Below are positions 34,519-41,650 of a stretch of 64,000 bases of DNA, one piece after another; position 1 is the stretch's first letter, and each line of letters begins with the position of its first letter. A program made the translations under genes and the position numbers. This stretch comes from Dietzia cinnamea NBRC 102147 (GTDB lineage: Bacteria > Actinomycetota > Actinomycetes > Mycobacteriales > Mycobacteriaceae), in assembly GCF_001571065.1 (NCBI RefSeq), contig NZ_BCSW01000007.1:43010-107009 (forward strand), written 5' to 3'. The notes under the pieces were generated by a model. The model saw only the letters and a program-made list of their open reading frames with translations. It was not told where the DNA came from and ran no database searches.

Positions 34519-35787
34519 ATGTCTTTCGGACTCCGTCGCGTCGCCGCTGTCACAGCCGGCGCACTCGCCGTCGCGCTGACCATCGGGTCGGCCTCTCCCG
34601 CTCTCGCCCAGACCGCGAGTATCGATCCCTCCACGCTCGGCCAGGACGATCTCGAGTCGATCATCGACGCCGTCGGCTCGGTGCCGCTCGCCTCCACCGC
34701 CGGACTCATCGGCTCGGTCGGCTCTGCCGACATCCCGCTAGACGCGGGATCGACCGAGAAGGTGGGGACGCCGACCCCGGTCGACCCCACGATCACGAAG
34801 ACCGAGTTCCTCGGCATCGAGCGGTACCGGAAGGACGAGGCGGGCAACGCGCGGGCCTACGAGTACTGGACTGTCGCCTCGAAGGCCATGCAGCGCGAGA
34901 TCACCGTCGAGGTCGTCCCGTCGCGTGGTGAGGGCGCCGCGCCGGTCCTCTACATGCTCGATGGGGTCGGGGCGCCGATCACCAGCACCGGGTGGGCTCA
35001 CCAGGCGGAGATCGCCGACCGTCTCAGAGACGAGAACGTGCACGTGGTGAACCCGGCGGGCGCCTACGCGTCGTACTACACCGACTGGGAGGAGACGGAC
35101 CCGACGCTCGGCCACAACAAGTGGGAGACGTTCCTCACCGAGGAGCTCCCCGCCGTCGTCGAGCAGCAACTCGACACGACCGCCAAGGCCGCCGTCGGGG
35201 GCATCTCGATGGGCGGCCAGGCCGCGATGCACCTCGCCGCCGCGCACCCCGATGTCTACGACGCCGTGATGTCCTTCAGCGGCTTCTACTCCACGATGGA
35301 CCAGCTCGGATACCAGACCGTGCGTCTGAGCGTGGAGACCCGCGGCGGCGATGTCGAGAACATGTGGGGCCCGCACCGCAGCAAGCGGTGGGCGGAGAAT
35401 GACACCATCTCGCACCCGGAGGGCCTGCGTGGCAAGGCCGTCTACTTCTCGGCCGGCAACGCCGAGATCGGTGAGGCCGACCTCGAGCAGTATGGCGCGA
35501 ACTACCAGAGCCTGCTCATCGGCCTGGTGCTGGAGAAGGGCGTGTACGAGAACTCCAAGGCGTTCGAGAAGGCCCTCGATCGCGCCGGCGTCGAGCACAG
35601 AGTGGACTTCTCCGACACGGGCCTGCACAACTGGCCGAACTTCCTCAAGAACTTCGACTCCGGTTGGGACCACATCAAGCCCGCCCTGTACGGCGGTGAT
35701 GTCGAGTCCGGAACGGGGACCCCGGGTACCTCCGGTTCCGTGGGCTCGGCCGGGTCGTCGGGCTCGTCGAGCTCGTCCGGTTCCTGA
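34519..35787 (+). CDS. secreted antigen-85-like mycolyltransferase / esterase
   Basis: The 422-residue precursor has a signal peptide ending SPALA at residue 30. The alpha/beta-hydrolase core shows APVLYMLDG, HNKWETFLTEELPAVV, nucleophile Ser230 in GISMGGQAAM, and the catalytic His in GLHNWPNF. Antigen-85-type enzymes transfer mycolic acids to trehalose and arabinogalactan outside the cell. The C-terminus is a flexible Gly-Ser tail of about 28 residues not needed for catalysis. Its presence is a main reason to place the organism among mycolic-acid actinobacteria. An AT-richer promoter region (34450-34500) precedes it. Confidence 0.93.
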   Translation: MSFGLRRVAAVTAGALAVALTIGSASPALAQTASIDPSTLGQDDLESIIDAVGSVPLASTAGLIGSVGSADIPLDAGSTEKVGTPTPVDPTITKTEFLGIERYRKDEAGNARAYEYWTVASKAMQREITVEVVPSRGEGAAPVLYMLDGVGAPITSTGWAHQAEIADRLRDENVHVVNPAGAYASYYTDWEETDPTLGHNKWETFLTEELPAVVEQQLDTTAKAAVGGISMGGQAAMHLAAAHPDVYDAVMSFSGFYSTMDQLGYQTVRLSVETRGGDVENMWGPHRSKRWAENDTISHPEGLRGKAVYFSAGNAEIGEADLEQYGANYQSLLIGLVLEKGVYENSKAFEKALDRAGVEHRVDFSDTGLHNWPNFLKNFDSGWDHIKPALYGGDVESGTGTPGTSGSVGSAGSSGSSSSSGS

Positions 35788-35803
35788 CCGACCGCTTCCG
35801 CGC

Positions 35804-35842
35804 GCGTGTAACCCCGGGCGTGTAACCCCGGGCGTGTAACCC
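35804..35842. repeat. 14-bp tandem repeat downstream of the mycolyltransferase
   Basis: The unit GCGTGTAACCCCGG is repeated at 35804-35817 and 35818-35831, with a partial third (35832-35842) running into the hairpin that follows. Junctions create CCCGGG. It lies 16 bases after the mycolyltransferase stop. Confidence 0.75.
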
Positions 35843-35904
35843 ATCGAGAAGACAGTTCCGCACACCGCCTCTCGGCCGATACGCGCTGAACTGTCTTCTC
35901 GATG
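35842..35904. repeat. convergent-gene hairpin repeat, copy B
   Basis: CATCGAGAAGACAGTTCCGC (35842-35861) pairs with GCTGAACTGTCTTCTCGATG (35885-35904) at 19 of 20 positions. The 23-base loop with CGCCTCTCGG and CGATACG is the reverse complement of the loop in copy A (15181-15203) apart from a few changes. It lies between the mycolyltransferase and the converging aminotransferase. Probable bidirectional terminator belonging to a dispersed family. Confidence 0.8.
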
Positions 35905-35953
35905 AGGGCGGGGCCGTGCGGCCGCGGCGGTGGGCGGCGCTGAACCCGGCCCC

Positions 35954-37186
35954 TCACGACACCGCGACCGTCAGCCTGCTCTCCAGATGGCGGGCGATCG
36001 CGCCGACCGCGCGCTCCAGCACACCGGCTTCGGGCAGACAGACGATCCGGAAGTGATCGGGGTCCGGCCAGTTGAAGCCCGTGCCGTGTGTCACGAGGAC
36101 GTGTTCCGAGCGCAACAGGTCGAGAACGAACTCCTCGTCGTCGTCGATCCCGTACATCTCCCGGTCGATCCGCGGGAAGCAGTACAACGCTCCGCGCGGC
36201 GCCACGCAGCTCACGCCGGGGATCGCGTTGAGCCTCTCCGCGGTGAGGGCCAGCTGCCGCTCGATCCGGCCGTCGGGGTCCACGACCTCCGGTCCCCACG
36301 GGGAGTCCTCGGCCAGGGCGACAGGGATCGCGAACTGGCCGGGCACGCCGGGGCAGACCCGCATGTTCGACAGCAGCGTCAGCCCCTCGAGTAGGTCGGT
36401 GGCGCGGTCGAGCGGCCCGGTCGCCACCACCCAGCCGGCGCGGTACCCGCACACCCGGTACGCCTTGGACAGTCCGCCGAAAGTCAGGCACAGCACGTCG
36501 TCGCCGGCCGCGAGCGCGGCGTGGTGGTGCACGGCATCACCGAAGACCAGCTTCTCGTAGATCTCGTCGGACAGCAGCACCAGTCCGTGCCGGCGGGCGA
36601 TGTCGGCCATCCCGCGGACGGTCTCTTCGCTGTACACCGCGCCGGTCGGGTTGTTGGGGTTGATCATCACCAGCGCGGTGGTGCGCGGGGTGATGCGGGA
36701 CTCGATGTCCTCGAGGGACGGGTTCCAGCCGTTCGCCTCGTCGGCGAGGTAGTGCACGGGCATCCCGCCGGTGAGGTTCACCGCGCCGGTCCAGGTGGGG
36801 TAGTCGGGTGCGGGGACGAGGATCTCGTCGCCGGGGTCGACCATCGCCTGCAGGACGAGGGTGATGAGCTCGCTGACCCCGTTACCGCAGAACACGTCCG
36901 CCGGCGAGACCCCGCGGACGCCGCAGCGGCGGTAGTAGTCCGCGACGGCCTCGCGGGCCGCCGGGATGCCGCGCGAGTCGGAGTACGCCTGCCCGTCCTC
37001 GAGGCCTCGGGCGACGGCGTCCACCAGCTCGGGCCGGGCGTCCAGGCCGAACGGGCGCATGTTGCCGAGGTTGAGCCGGAGGACGTCGTGCCCCTCGGCC
37101 TCGAGGCGCATCGCCTCGGTGAGGATGGGGCCGCGCACGTCGTACCGGACGTCGCGGAGTCGGCGGGACTGGCGGTAGGTCTGCAT
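35954..37186 (-). CDS. PLP-dependent aminotransferase, class I/II (alanine transaminase-like)
   Basis: The 410-residue protein has fold-type I features: NGVSELITLVLQAMVDPGDE, PNNPTGAVYSEE, LLSDEIYEKLVF and the Schiff-base lysine in GGLSKAYRVCGYRAGW. The pattern resembles AlaA/AlaT-type enzymes that interconvert alanine and pyruvate with glutamate, but substrate cannot be read directly. I chose ATG at 37186; an ATG three codons upstream is possible. It is divergent from a MocR regulator, with repeated CCACTTC sites between them, so it is probably that regulator's target. Confidence 0.9.
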   Translation of the reverse strand: MQTYRQSRRLRDVRYDVRGPILTEAMRLEAEGHDVLRLNLGNMRPFGLDARPELVDAVARGLEDGQAYSDSRGIPAAREAVADYYRRCGVRGVSPADVFCGNGVSELITLVLQAMVDPGDEILVPAPDYPTWTGAVNLTGGMPVHYLADEANGWNPSLEDIESRITPRTTALVMINPNNPTGAVYSEETVRGMADIARRHGLVLLSDEIYEKLVFGDAVHHHAALAAGDDVLCLTFGGLSKAYRVCGYRAGWVVATGPLDRATDLLEGLTLLSNMRVCPGVPGQFAIPVALAEDSPWGPEVVDPDGRIERQLALTAERLNAIPGVSCVAPRGALYCFPRIDREMYGIDDDEEFVLDLLRSEHVLVTHGTGFNWPDPDHFRIVCLPEAGVLERAVGAIARHLESRLTVAVS

Positions 37187-37204
37187 AGCCCCCATTCCAG
37201 CCCG

Positions 37205-37255
37205 GAAGTGGCGCGGGCAGAAGATCCACTTCGCACATTTCCGCGGGACCACTTC
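37205..37255. promoter_or_regulatory. MocR operator candidate: GAAGTGG and two CCACTTC boxes
   Basis: GAAGTGG (37205-37211) is inverted relative to CCACTTC (37226-37232), and a second direct CCACTTC follows at 37249-37255, 23 bases further on. The two direct copies share a longer context GA-CCACTTC-CGC. MocR-type regulators characteristically bind repeated short boxes in the divergent region between their own gene and an aminotransferase gene. Confidence 0.6.
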
Positions 37256-37282
37256 TCGCCTGCCTCGCCTAGGCTGAAGCGC

Positions 37283-38713
37283 ATGGCCCGTCCCACCCGC
37301 CCCGTCTCGCTCGTCGTGGGCGAGGTGGTCGGCGCGGCCGACCTCGTGGACGGGATCATCGACCGGATCGCGGAGGGGGCGCTGGCCGACGGCGACCGCC
37401 TGCCCTCGACCCGCGCGCTCGCCGAGCAGACCGGGCTCTCGCGCGGCACGGTGGTCCGGGCGTTCGACGAGCTCGCGGCGGCCGGTTTCGTCGAGTCCGC
37501 GCACGGGTCGGGGACCCGTGTCAGCGCCGGTGCCGGGCTGGCCGCGCGGGCGGGCGCGCGCACCCGGGGGCACGCCGACCCCGTCGCGTCGTCGGCCCCC
37601 GAGCCCCGCCGGGGCCGCTCGCCGCGGGACCTCCGGCCCGGCATCCCGGACGCCACCCTCGTGGATCAGCGCGCGTGGCGGGCCGCGGTGCGGGCGGCCG
37701 CCGCGCAGGGGCTGGCCGGCCTCAACCCGTGGGAGGAACCGAGCCCGTCCCTGCGGGCCGCGCTCGCCGGGCACCTGCGTCGTCACCGCGGCATCGCGGG
37801 CGCGGAGCCCCTGCTGTTCGACAGCTCGCGCTCGGCGATCGCGGCCCTGTGCGCGGCGTTCACCGCCGCGGGCCCCGACCGGCCACCCGCGGTGTTCCAT
37901 ATGGAGGACCCCGGTTACCGCGGCGCGCGACTGATGGCCCGCGAGCAGGGCCTCGAGGCGCGCCTGCACCCCGCCGAGCCGGGCGGCCTCGACGCCGCGC
38001 GTCTGGGCGCCGAGCGCGCGATCGTGTTCACCACGCCCGCGCACCAGTTCCCCCTCGGGCACCGCATGAGCGTGGACCGGCGGGTCGCGCTGGTGGAGTG
38101 GGCGCGCAGGACAGGGTCGCTGGTGATCGAGGACGACTACGACGGCGAGTTCCGCTACGGCGTCGCCCCCCTGCCGGCGCTGGTCACGCTGCCCGGCGCG
38201 GCGGATCACGTGGCGTACGTGGGCACCTCGTCCAAGTCGGTGGCGCCGGATCTGCGTGTGGCGTGGTGTCTGCCGCCCGCGTCGTTGTGGCGTGAGGTCG
38301 AGCGATGGCTGGTGGTCCACCGCCGGGGCCCGTCGTCGTTGCCGGCCGAGGCGCTCGCGGCGTTCCTGGAGTCGGGGGCGATGGACCGGCACCTGGCCCG
38401 CGCCGCGCGGGTCTACGCCGACCGCCGGAGCCGCCTGGTGGCGGCGCTCGCGCGCGAGTGTCCGGGCCCGGAAGTGACGGGTGTCGAGGCGGGCCTGCAC
38501 CTGTGCGTGGTGCTGCCCGGATATGACGACGACGAGGTGGTCCGTGCCCTCGAGGAGACGGGGTGGCGCACCCGCTCGCTCAGCGGGCAGGCGGAGAGCC
38601 ACGCGGTGGCGGGGCTGGTGCTGAGCTACTCGAGGCTCGCTGCGCGGGACGCGGCCGAGTTCGCGTCGGACCTGCGGCGGGTGCTCGAGAGGCTCGGTTC
38701 CGGTTACTCCTGA
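37283..38713 (+). CDS. MocR/PdxR-family regulator (GntR helix-turn-helix plus aminotransferase-like domain)
   Basis: The 476-residue protein joins an N-terminal GntR winged helix (DRLPSTRALAEQTGLSRGTV, about 38-57) to a fold-type I aminotransferase-like domain (about 110-470) with PGYRGARLM, VIEDDYDGEFRY and the PLP-lysine in YVGTSSKSVAPDLRVAW. MocR proteins bind PLP as effector and regulate vitamin B6, amino-acid or transport genes. It is divergent from an aminotransferase gene. Alanine and arginine runs occupy the interdomain linker. A hairpin terminator follows. Confidence 0.93.
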   Translation: MARPTRPVSLVVGEVVGAADLVDGIIDRIAEGALADGDRLPSTRALAEQTGLSRGTVVRAFDELAAAGFVESAHGSGTRVSAGAGLAARAGARTRGHADPVASSAPEPRRGRSPRDLRPGIPDATLVDQRAWRAAVRAAAAQGLAGLNPWEEPSPSLRAALAGHLRRHRGIAGAEPLLFDSSRSAIAALCAAFTAAGPDRPPAVFHMEDPGYRGARLMAREQGLEARLHPAEPGGLDAARLGAERAIVFTTPAHQFPLGHRMSVDRRVALVEWARRTGSLVIEDDYDGEFRYGVAPLPALVTLPGAADHVAYVGTSSKSVAPDLRVAWCLPPASLWREVERWLVVHRRGPSSLPAEALAAFLESGAMDRHLARAARVYADRRSRLVAALARECPGPEVTGVEAGLHLCVVLPGYDDDEVVRALEETGWRTRSLSGQAESHAVAGLVLSYSRLAARDAAEFASDLRRVLERLGSGYS

Positions 38714-38718
38714 GGCCC

Positions 38719-38749
38719 GTACCCGCGCCCACCGAGCGGGTGCGGGTAC
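38719..38749. terminator. hairpin terminator after the MocR gene
   Basis: GTACCCGCGCCC (38719-38730) pairs with GGGTGCGGGTAC (38738-38749) at all positions but one G-T, with a 7-base loop, six bases after the MocR stop. A possible -10 box TACAGT for the next gene lies at 38763-38768. Confidence 0.6.
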
Positions 38750-38812
38750 ATACGGCCTGTCTTACAGTGAGCGCCAGCGACATCCGCGGCGAGAGCTCAG
38801 AGGAGACGCACC

Positions 38813-40273
38813 ATGGGCACATCATTCTGGCGACGCACGACGATCGACCCCCCGGCGACGGAGTTCCCCGAGGACGAGCACGTGGACCTGGTGATCGCCG
38901 GCGCGGGGTTCACCGGCCTCATCACCGCCCTCATGGCGGCCGCGCGAGGCAAGTCCGTCGTGGTCCTGGAGGCGCACACCGTCGGCGCCGGGGCGAGCGG
39001 CGCGACCACGGCCAAGGTCTCGGTCCTGCAGGGCACGCGACTGTCGACGCTGCGGTCGAGGCACGGGCTCGAGACCGCCCGTCATTACGCCGAGGCCCAT
39101 CAGTACGGGCTGGACTGGTGGGCGGAGTTCTGCGAGACGCACGGTGTGCCCGCCCAGCGCAGGCCCGCGCTCAGCTACTCGCGCGGCGCCCTGGGGACGG
39201 CATCGTTGCGCAAAGAGAAGCAGACGATGGACGACCTCGGTATTCCCGCCCGGTGGTACGATCGACTGGATGTCCCGTTCCCCGCTCGATCGGCGGTGGA
39301 ACTGCCCGACCAGCTGCAGATCGATCCCGTCCAGGCGCTGGCCGCGCTCGTCGAGGCCGTGGACGCGCTCGGGGTGCGCATCGTCGAGCAGTCCCGCGTC
39401 ACCAAGGTGACCCCGCGCGGCGACGGCGCCGACGCCCATGCCGAGGTACGCAGTGACCGCGGGATCCTCACCGCGCGTGACGTGCTCCTGGCGACGTCCG
39501 GGCCGTCACTGGACCGCGGCCCGACGGTGGCGACCATGGAGGCCGAACGCTCGTACCTATGCGCTTTCGAGTACGACGGCGGACTGCCGGAGGGCATGTA
39601 CGGCTCGGTGGAGACGCCGGTGCGCTCGCTGCGGACCGTGCCGACCGAGAACGGGGAGGTACTCTTCGTGGGCGGCAACGGCCACCGCACCGGAACCGTC
39701 GCCCCGACCGGATCCAAGATCGAGTCACTGCGGGAATACGCGGAGAAGTACTTCCCCGGTGCGCGGATGACCCACGGGTGGTCCGCGCAGGACTTCCACC
39801 CGGTCGAGATGGTCCCCAGGTCGGGACCGCTCCCGTGGGGGAGGGGCCGCGTGCACTACGCCGGTGGCTACAGCAAGTGGGGGGTCAGCGGGTCCGCCGC
39901 GGCGGCCGGGATCATGGTCGACCGGCTGGAAGGGCTCGACCCACGCGTGTCGTTCGGCAAGCCGACGCTGACCGGCGTGATCAAGACCGCGCCGTCGATG
40001 TACGCCGACCTGCCCGTCCACATGGCCGCCGCCGCGGCGAAGTCGGTGGTCCGGCGCCCGCGGCCGAGCGTCCGACCGAGGGGCGAGGCGACGGCCGACG
40101 ACGGCGAGAGGTGCACTGTCGGCCTGCTGTGCCCGCACATGGGCGCCGTGCTCAGCTGGAACGACGTCGAGCGCTCGTGGGACTGCCCCTGGCACGGGTC
40201 CCGCTTCTCGGCATGTGGTGAGCTCATCGAGGGCCCCGCCACGAGCAACCTGAAGCGCCACGATACGACGTGA
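38813..40273 (+). CDS. FAD-dependent oxidoreductase with C-terminal Rieske domain
   Basis: The 486-residue protein starts with a DAO-type FAD fold (VIAGAGFTGLITALMAAARG at about 27-46; HTVGAGASGATTAKVS) and ends with a Rieske centre: C440-P-H442 in CPHMGAV and C458-P-W-H461 in CPWHGSRF. This fusion occurs in amine- or glycine-oxidase-like proteins of unknown substrate. No signal peptide is seen. The stop overlaps the start of a Crp/Fnr regulator (GTGA), so enzyme and regulator are coupled. Confidence 0.92.
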   Translation: MGTSFWRRTTIDPPATEFPEDEHVDLVIAGAGFTGLITALMAAARGKSVVVLEAHTVGAGASGATTAKVSVLQGTRLSTLRSRHGLETARHYAEAHQYGLDWWAEFCETHGVPAQRRPALSYSRGALGTASLRKEKQTMDDLGIPARWYDRLDVPFPARSAVELPDQLQIDPVQALAALVEAVDALGVRIVEQSRVTKVTPRGDGADAHAEVRSDRGILTARDVLLATSGPSLDRGPTVATMEAERSYLCAFEYDGGLPEGMYGSVETPVRSLRTVPTENGEVLFVGGNGHRTGTVAPTGSKIESLREYAEKYFPGARMTHGWSAQDFHPVEMVPRSGPLPWGRGRVHYAGGYSKWGVSGSAAAAGIMVDRLEGLDPRVSFGKPTLTGVIKTAPSMYADLPVHMAAAAAKSVVRRPRPSVRPRGEATADDGERCTVGLLCPHMGAVLSWNDVERSWDCPWHGSRFSACGELIEGPATSNLKRHDTT

Positions 40274-41049
40274 CGGCGATCCCCGGACGCCGCCGGACAC
40301 CGCTGCGACCGACCTGCGCACAACCTCACGCCTGCTCGATCGACGTGCGGCTCGCGGTCCTGCACCGCACTCCGTTTTTCGCCGACCTCGACGCCGACGG
40401 GATCGCTGAGGTGGACCGGCGGGCGGTGTCCCTGTCGTGGGGCTCCGGCGACGCCGTGTATACCGAGGGCGAGCGCTCCGGCTACCTCTACGTCATCGCC
40501 CACGGTCGCGCCAAAGCGTACCGGAACTCCGAGGACGGCAGGACCGTCGTCGTCGACCTGCTCGCACCGGGTGATTTCGCCGGTGGTGTCGACTCGCTCG
40601 GCACGCCGCGGTACGGCGAGACGGTCGAGGCGATCGACACACTGTGCGCGCTGCGGATCAGCGCCGAGGACTTCCGCGACCTCCTCACCCGATTCCCGCA
40701 GGTGGCGCTGCGCGTCGTCGACCACCTCACGGGGCTGCTCGAGGACGCGCGGACCACGGTGACGCACCACGCCACCCGTACCGTGTCGCAGCGGGTGGCC
40801 GGGACACTCCTGCGTGTCGCCGACAAGTTCGGTGAGGCCCGCTCCGGGTTCGGCGACGGCCGCGCGGCGGGAACGCTGCTGGAGCTACCGCTGACGCGAT
40901 CCGACCTGGCAGGGATGACCGGGTCCACACCCGAGTCGGTGTCACGGGTGATGAGCAGGCTCCGGCGGGAGGGGATCATCGATTCCGGTCGCCGCTGGAC
41001 CGCCGTGCTCGACCGCGAGCGACTGGCCGAGATCGCCGAGCCGCGCTGA
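40270..41049 (+). CDS. Crp/Fnr-family transcriptional regulator
   Basis: The 259-residue protein has a cyclic-nucleotide-binding fold (GDAVYTEGERSGYLYVIAHG, VVDLLAPGDFAGGVDSLG) and a C-terminal winged helix (LTRSDLAGMTGSTPESVSRV, then RLRREGIIDSG). Two cysteines in an unusual N-terminal extension (TCAQPHACS, about 15-23) might sense redox state or bind a metal, but the full Fnr four-Cys set is missing. It is coupled to the FAD-Rieske enzyme upstream. A hairpin terminator follows at 41053-41070. Confidence 0.92.
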   Translation: MTAIPGRRRTPLRPTCAQPHACSIDVRLAVLHRTPFFADLDADGIAEVDRRAVSLSWGSGDAVYTEGERSGYLYVIAHGRAKAYRNSEDGRTVVVDLLAPGDFAGGVDSLGTPRYGETVEAIDTLCALRISAEDFRDLLTRFPQVALRVVDHLTGLLEDARTTVTHHATRTVSQRVAGTLLRVADKFGEARSGFGDGRAAGTLLELPLTRSDLAGMTGSTPESVSRVMSRLRREGIIDSGRRWTAVLDRERLAEIAEPR

Positions 41050-41052
41050 GCG

Positions 41053-41070
41053 CCCGCGAGCGTTCGCGGG
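41053..41070 (+). terminator. hairpin terminator after the Crp/Fnr gene
   Basis: CCCGCGA (41053-41059) pairs with TCGCGGG (41064-41070) around GCGT, starting four bases after the regulator stop. No T-run is present. Confidence 0.5.
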
Positions 41071-41182
41071 GCGTTGCACAGCCTGTCCTTGGTTGAAAGT
41101 GGCCCGGGAGTGACCGAAACTCGGGAGGACAACATCGGCCGCCGGCCACAGTGTGTACCCGCCTACGGAAGCAGGAATATCG

Positions 41183-41584
41183 ATGAGCCCCACTGACCAG
41201 GGTCCGAACCCGTTCGTCGTCGACATCGAGGAGGCCACCCTCGCCAACGACAACTACCGGACCACCCTGTGGACGGGATCGCACATGCAGCTCACCGTGA
41301 TGAGCATCCGCCCCGGGGACGACATCGGTCTCGAGGTCCACGACGACCACGACCAGTTCCTCCGCGTCGAGGCCGGCACGGGTCGGGTCGAGATGGGGCC
41401 GGCGAAGGACCAGCTCGACTTCGTCCGCGAGGTCTCCGACGACTGGGTCATCCTCGTGCCCGCCGGGAGCTGGCACAACGTCACCAACATCGGTGATGAC
41501 GACCTCAAGGTGTACTCGCTGTACGGCCCGCCCGAGCACGAGCACGGCACCGTTCATCAGACCAAGGCGGACGACGACCACTGA
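41183..41584 (+). CDS. cupin-domain protein
   Basis: The 133-residue protein is a single cupin barrel. Motif 1 is GDDIGLEVHDDHDQFLRVEAG with candidate metal ligands His and Glu, and motif 2 is ILVPAGSWHNVTNIGDDDL. It resembles small stress- or metal-linked cupins close to mannose-6-phosphate isomerase type II domains. I chose ATG at 41183, where AGGA is well spaced; the frame upstream of it has no conservation. It has its own 133-base upstream region and converges with the metal ATPase gene. Confidence 0.88.
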   Translation: MSPTDQGPNPFVVDIEEATLANDNYRTTLWTGSHMQLTVMSIRPGDDIGLEVHDDHDQFLRVEAGTGRVEMGPAKDQLDFVREVSDDWVILVPAGSWHNVTNIGDDDLKVYSLYGPPEHEHGTVHQTKADDDH

Positions 41585-41597
41585 TCTGACGAGACAC

Positions 41598-41637
41598 CGC
41601 GGGCCCGGTCCGGTCGATCTTCCGGTGCGGGCCCGCG
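41598..41637. terminator. bidirectional hairpin between the cupin and P-type ATPase genes
   Basis: CGCGGGCCCG (41598-41607) pairs perfectly with CGGGCCCGCG (41628-41637). TCCGG/CCGG extends the stem inward, and GACACC/GGTGTC-like flanks extend it outward with mismatches. It fills the 66-base gap between two converging genes. Confidence 0.7.
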
Positions 41638-41650
41638 ATGTGGTGTCAGG

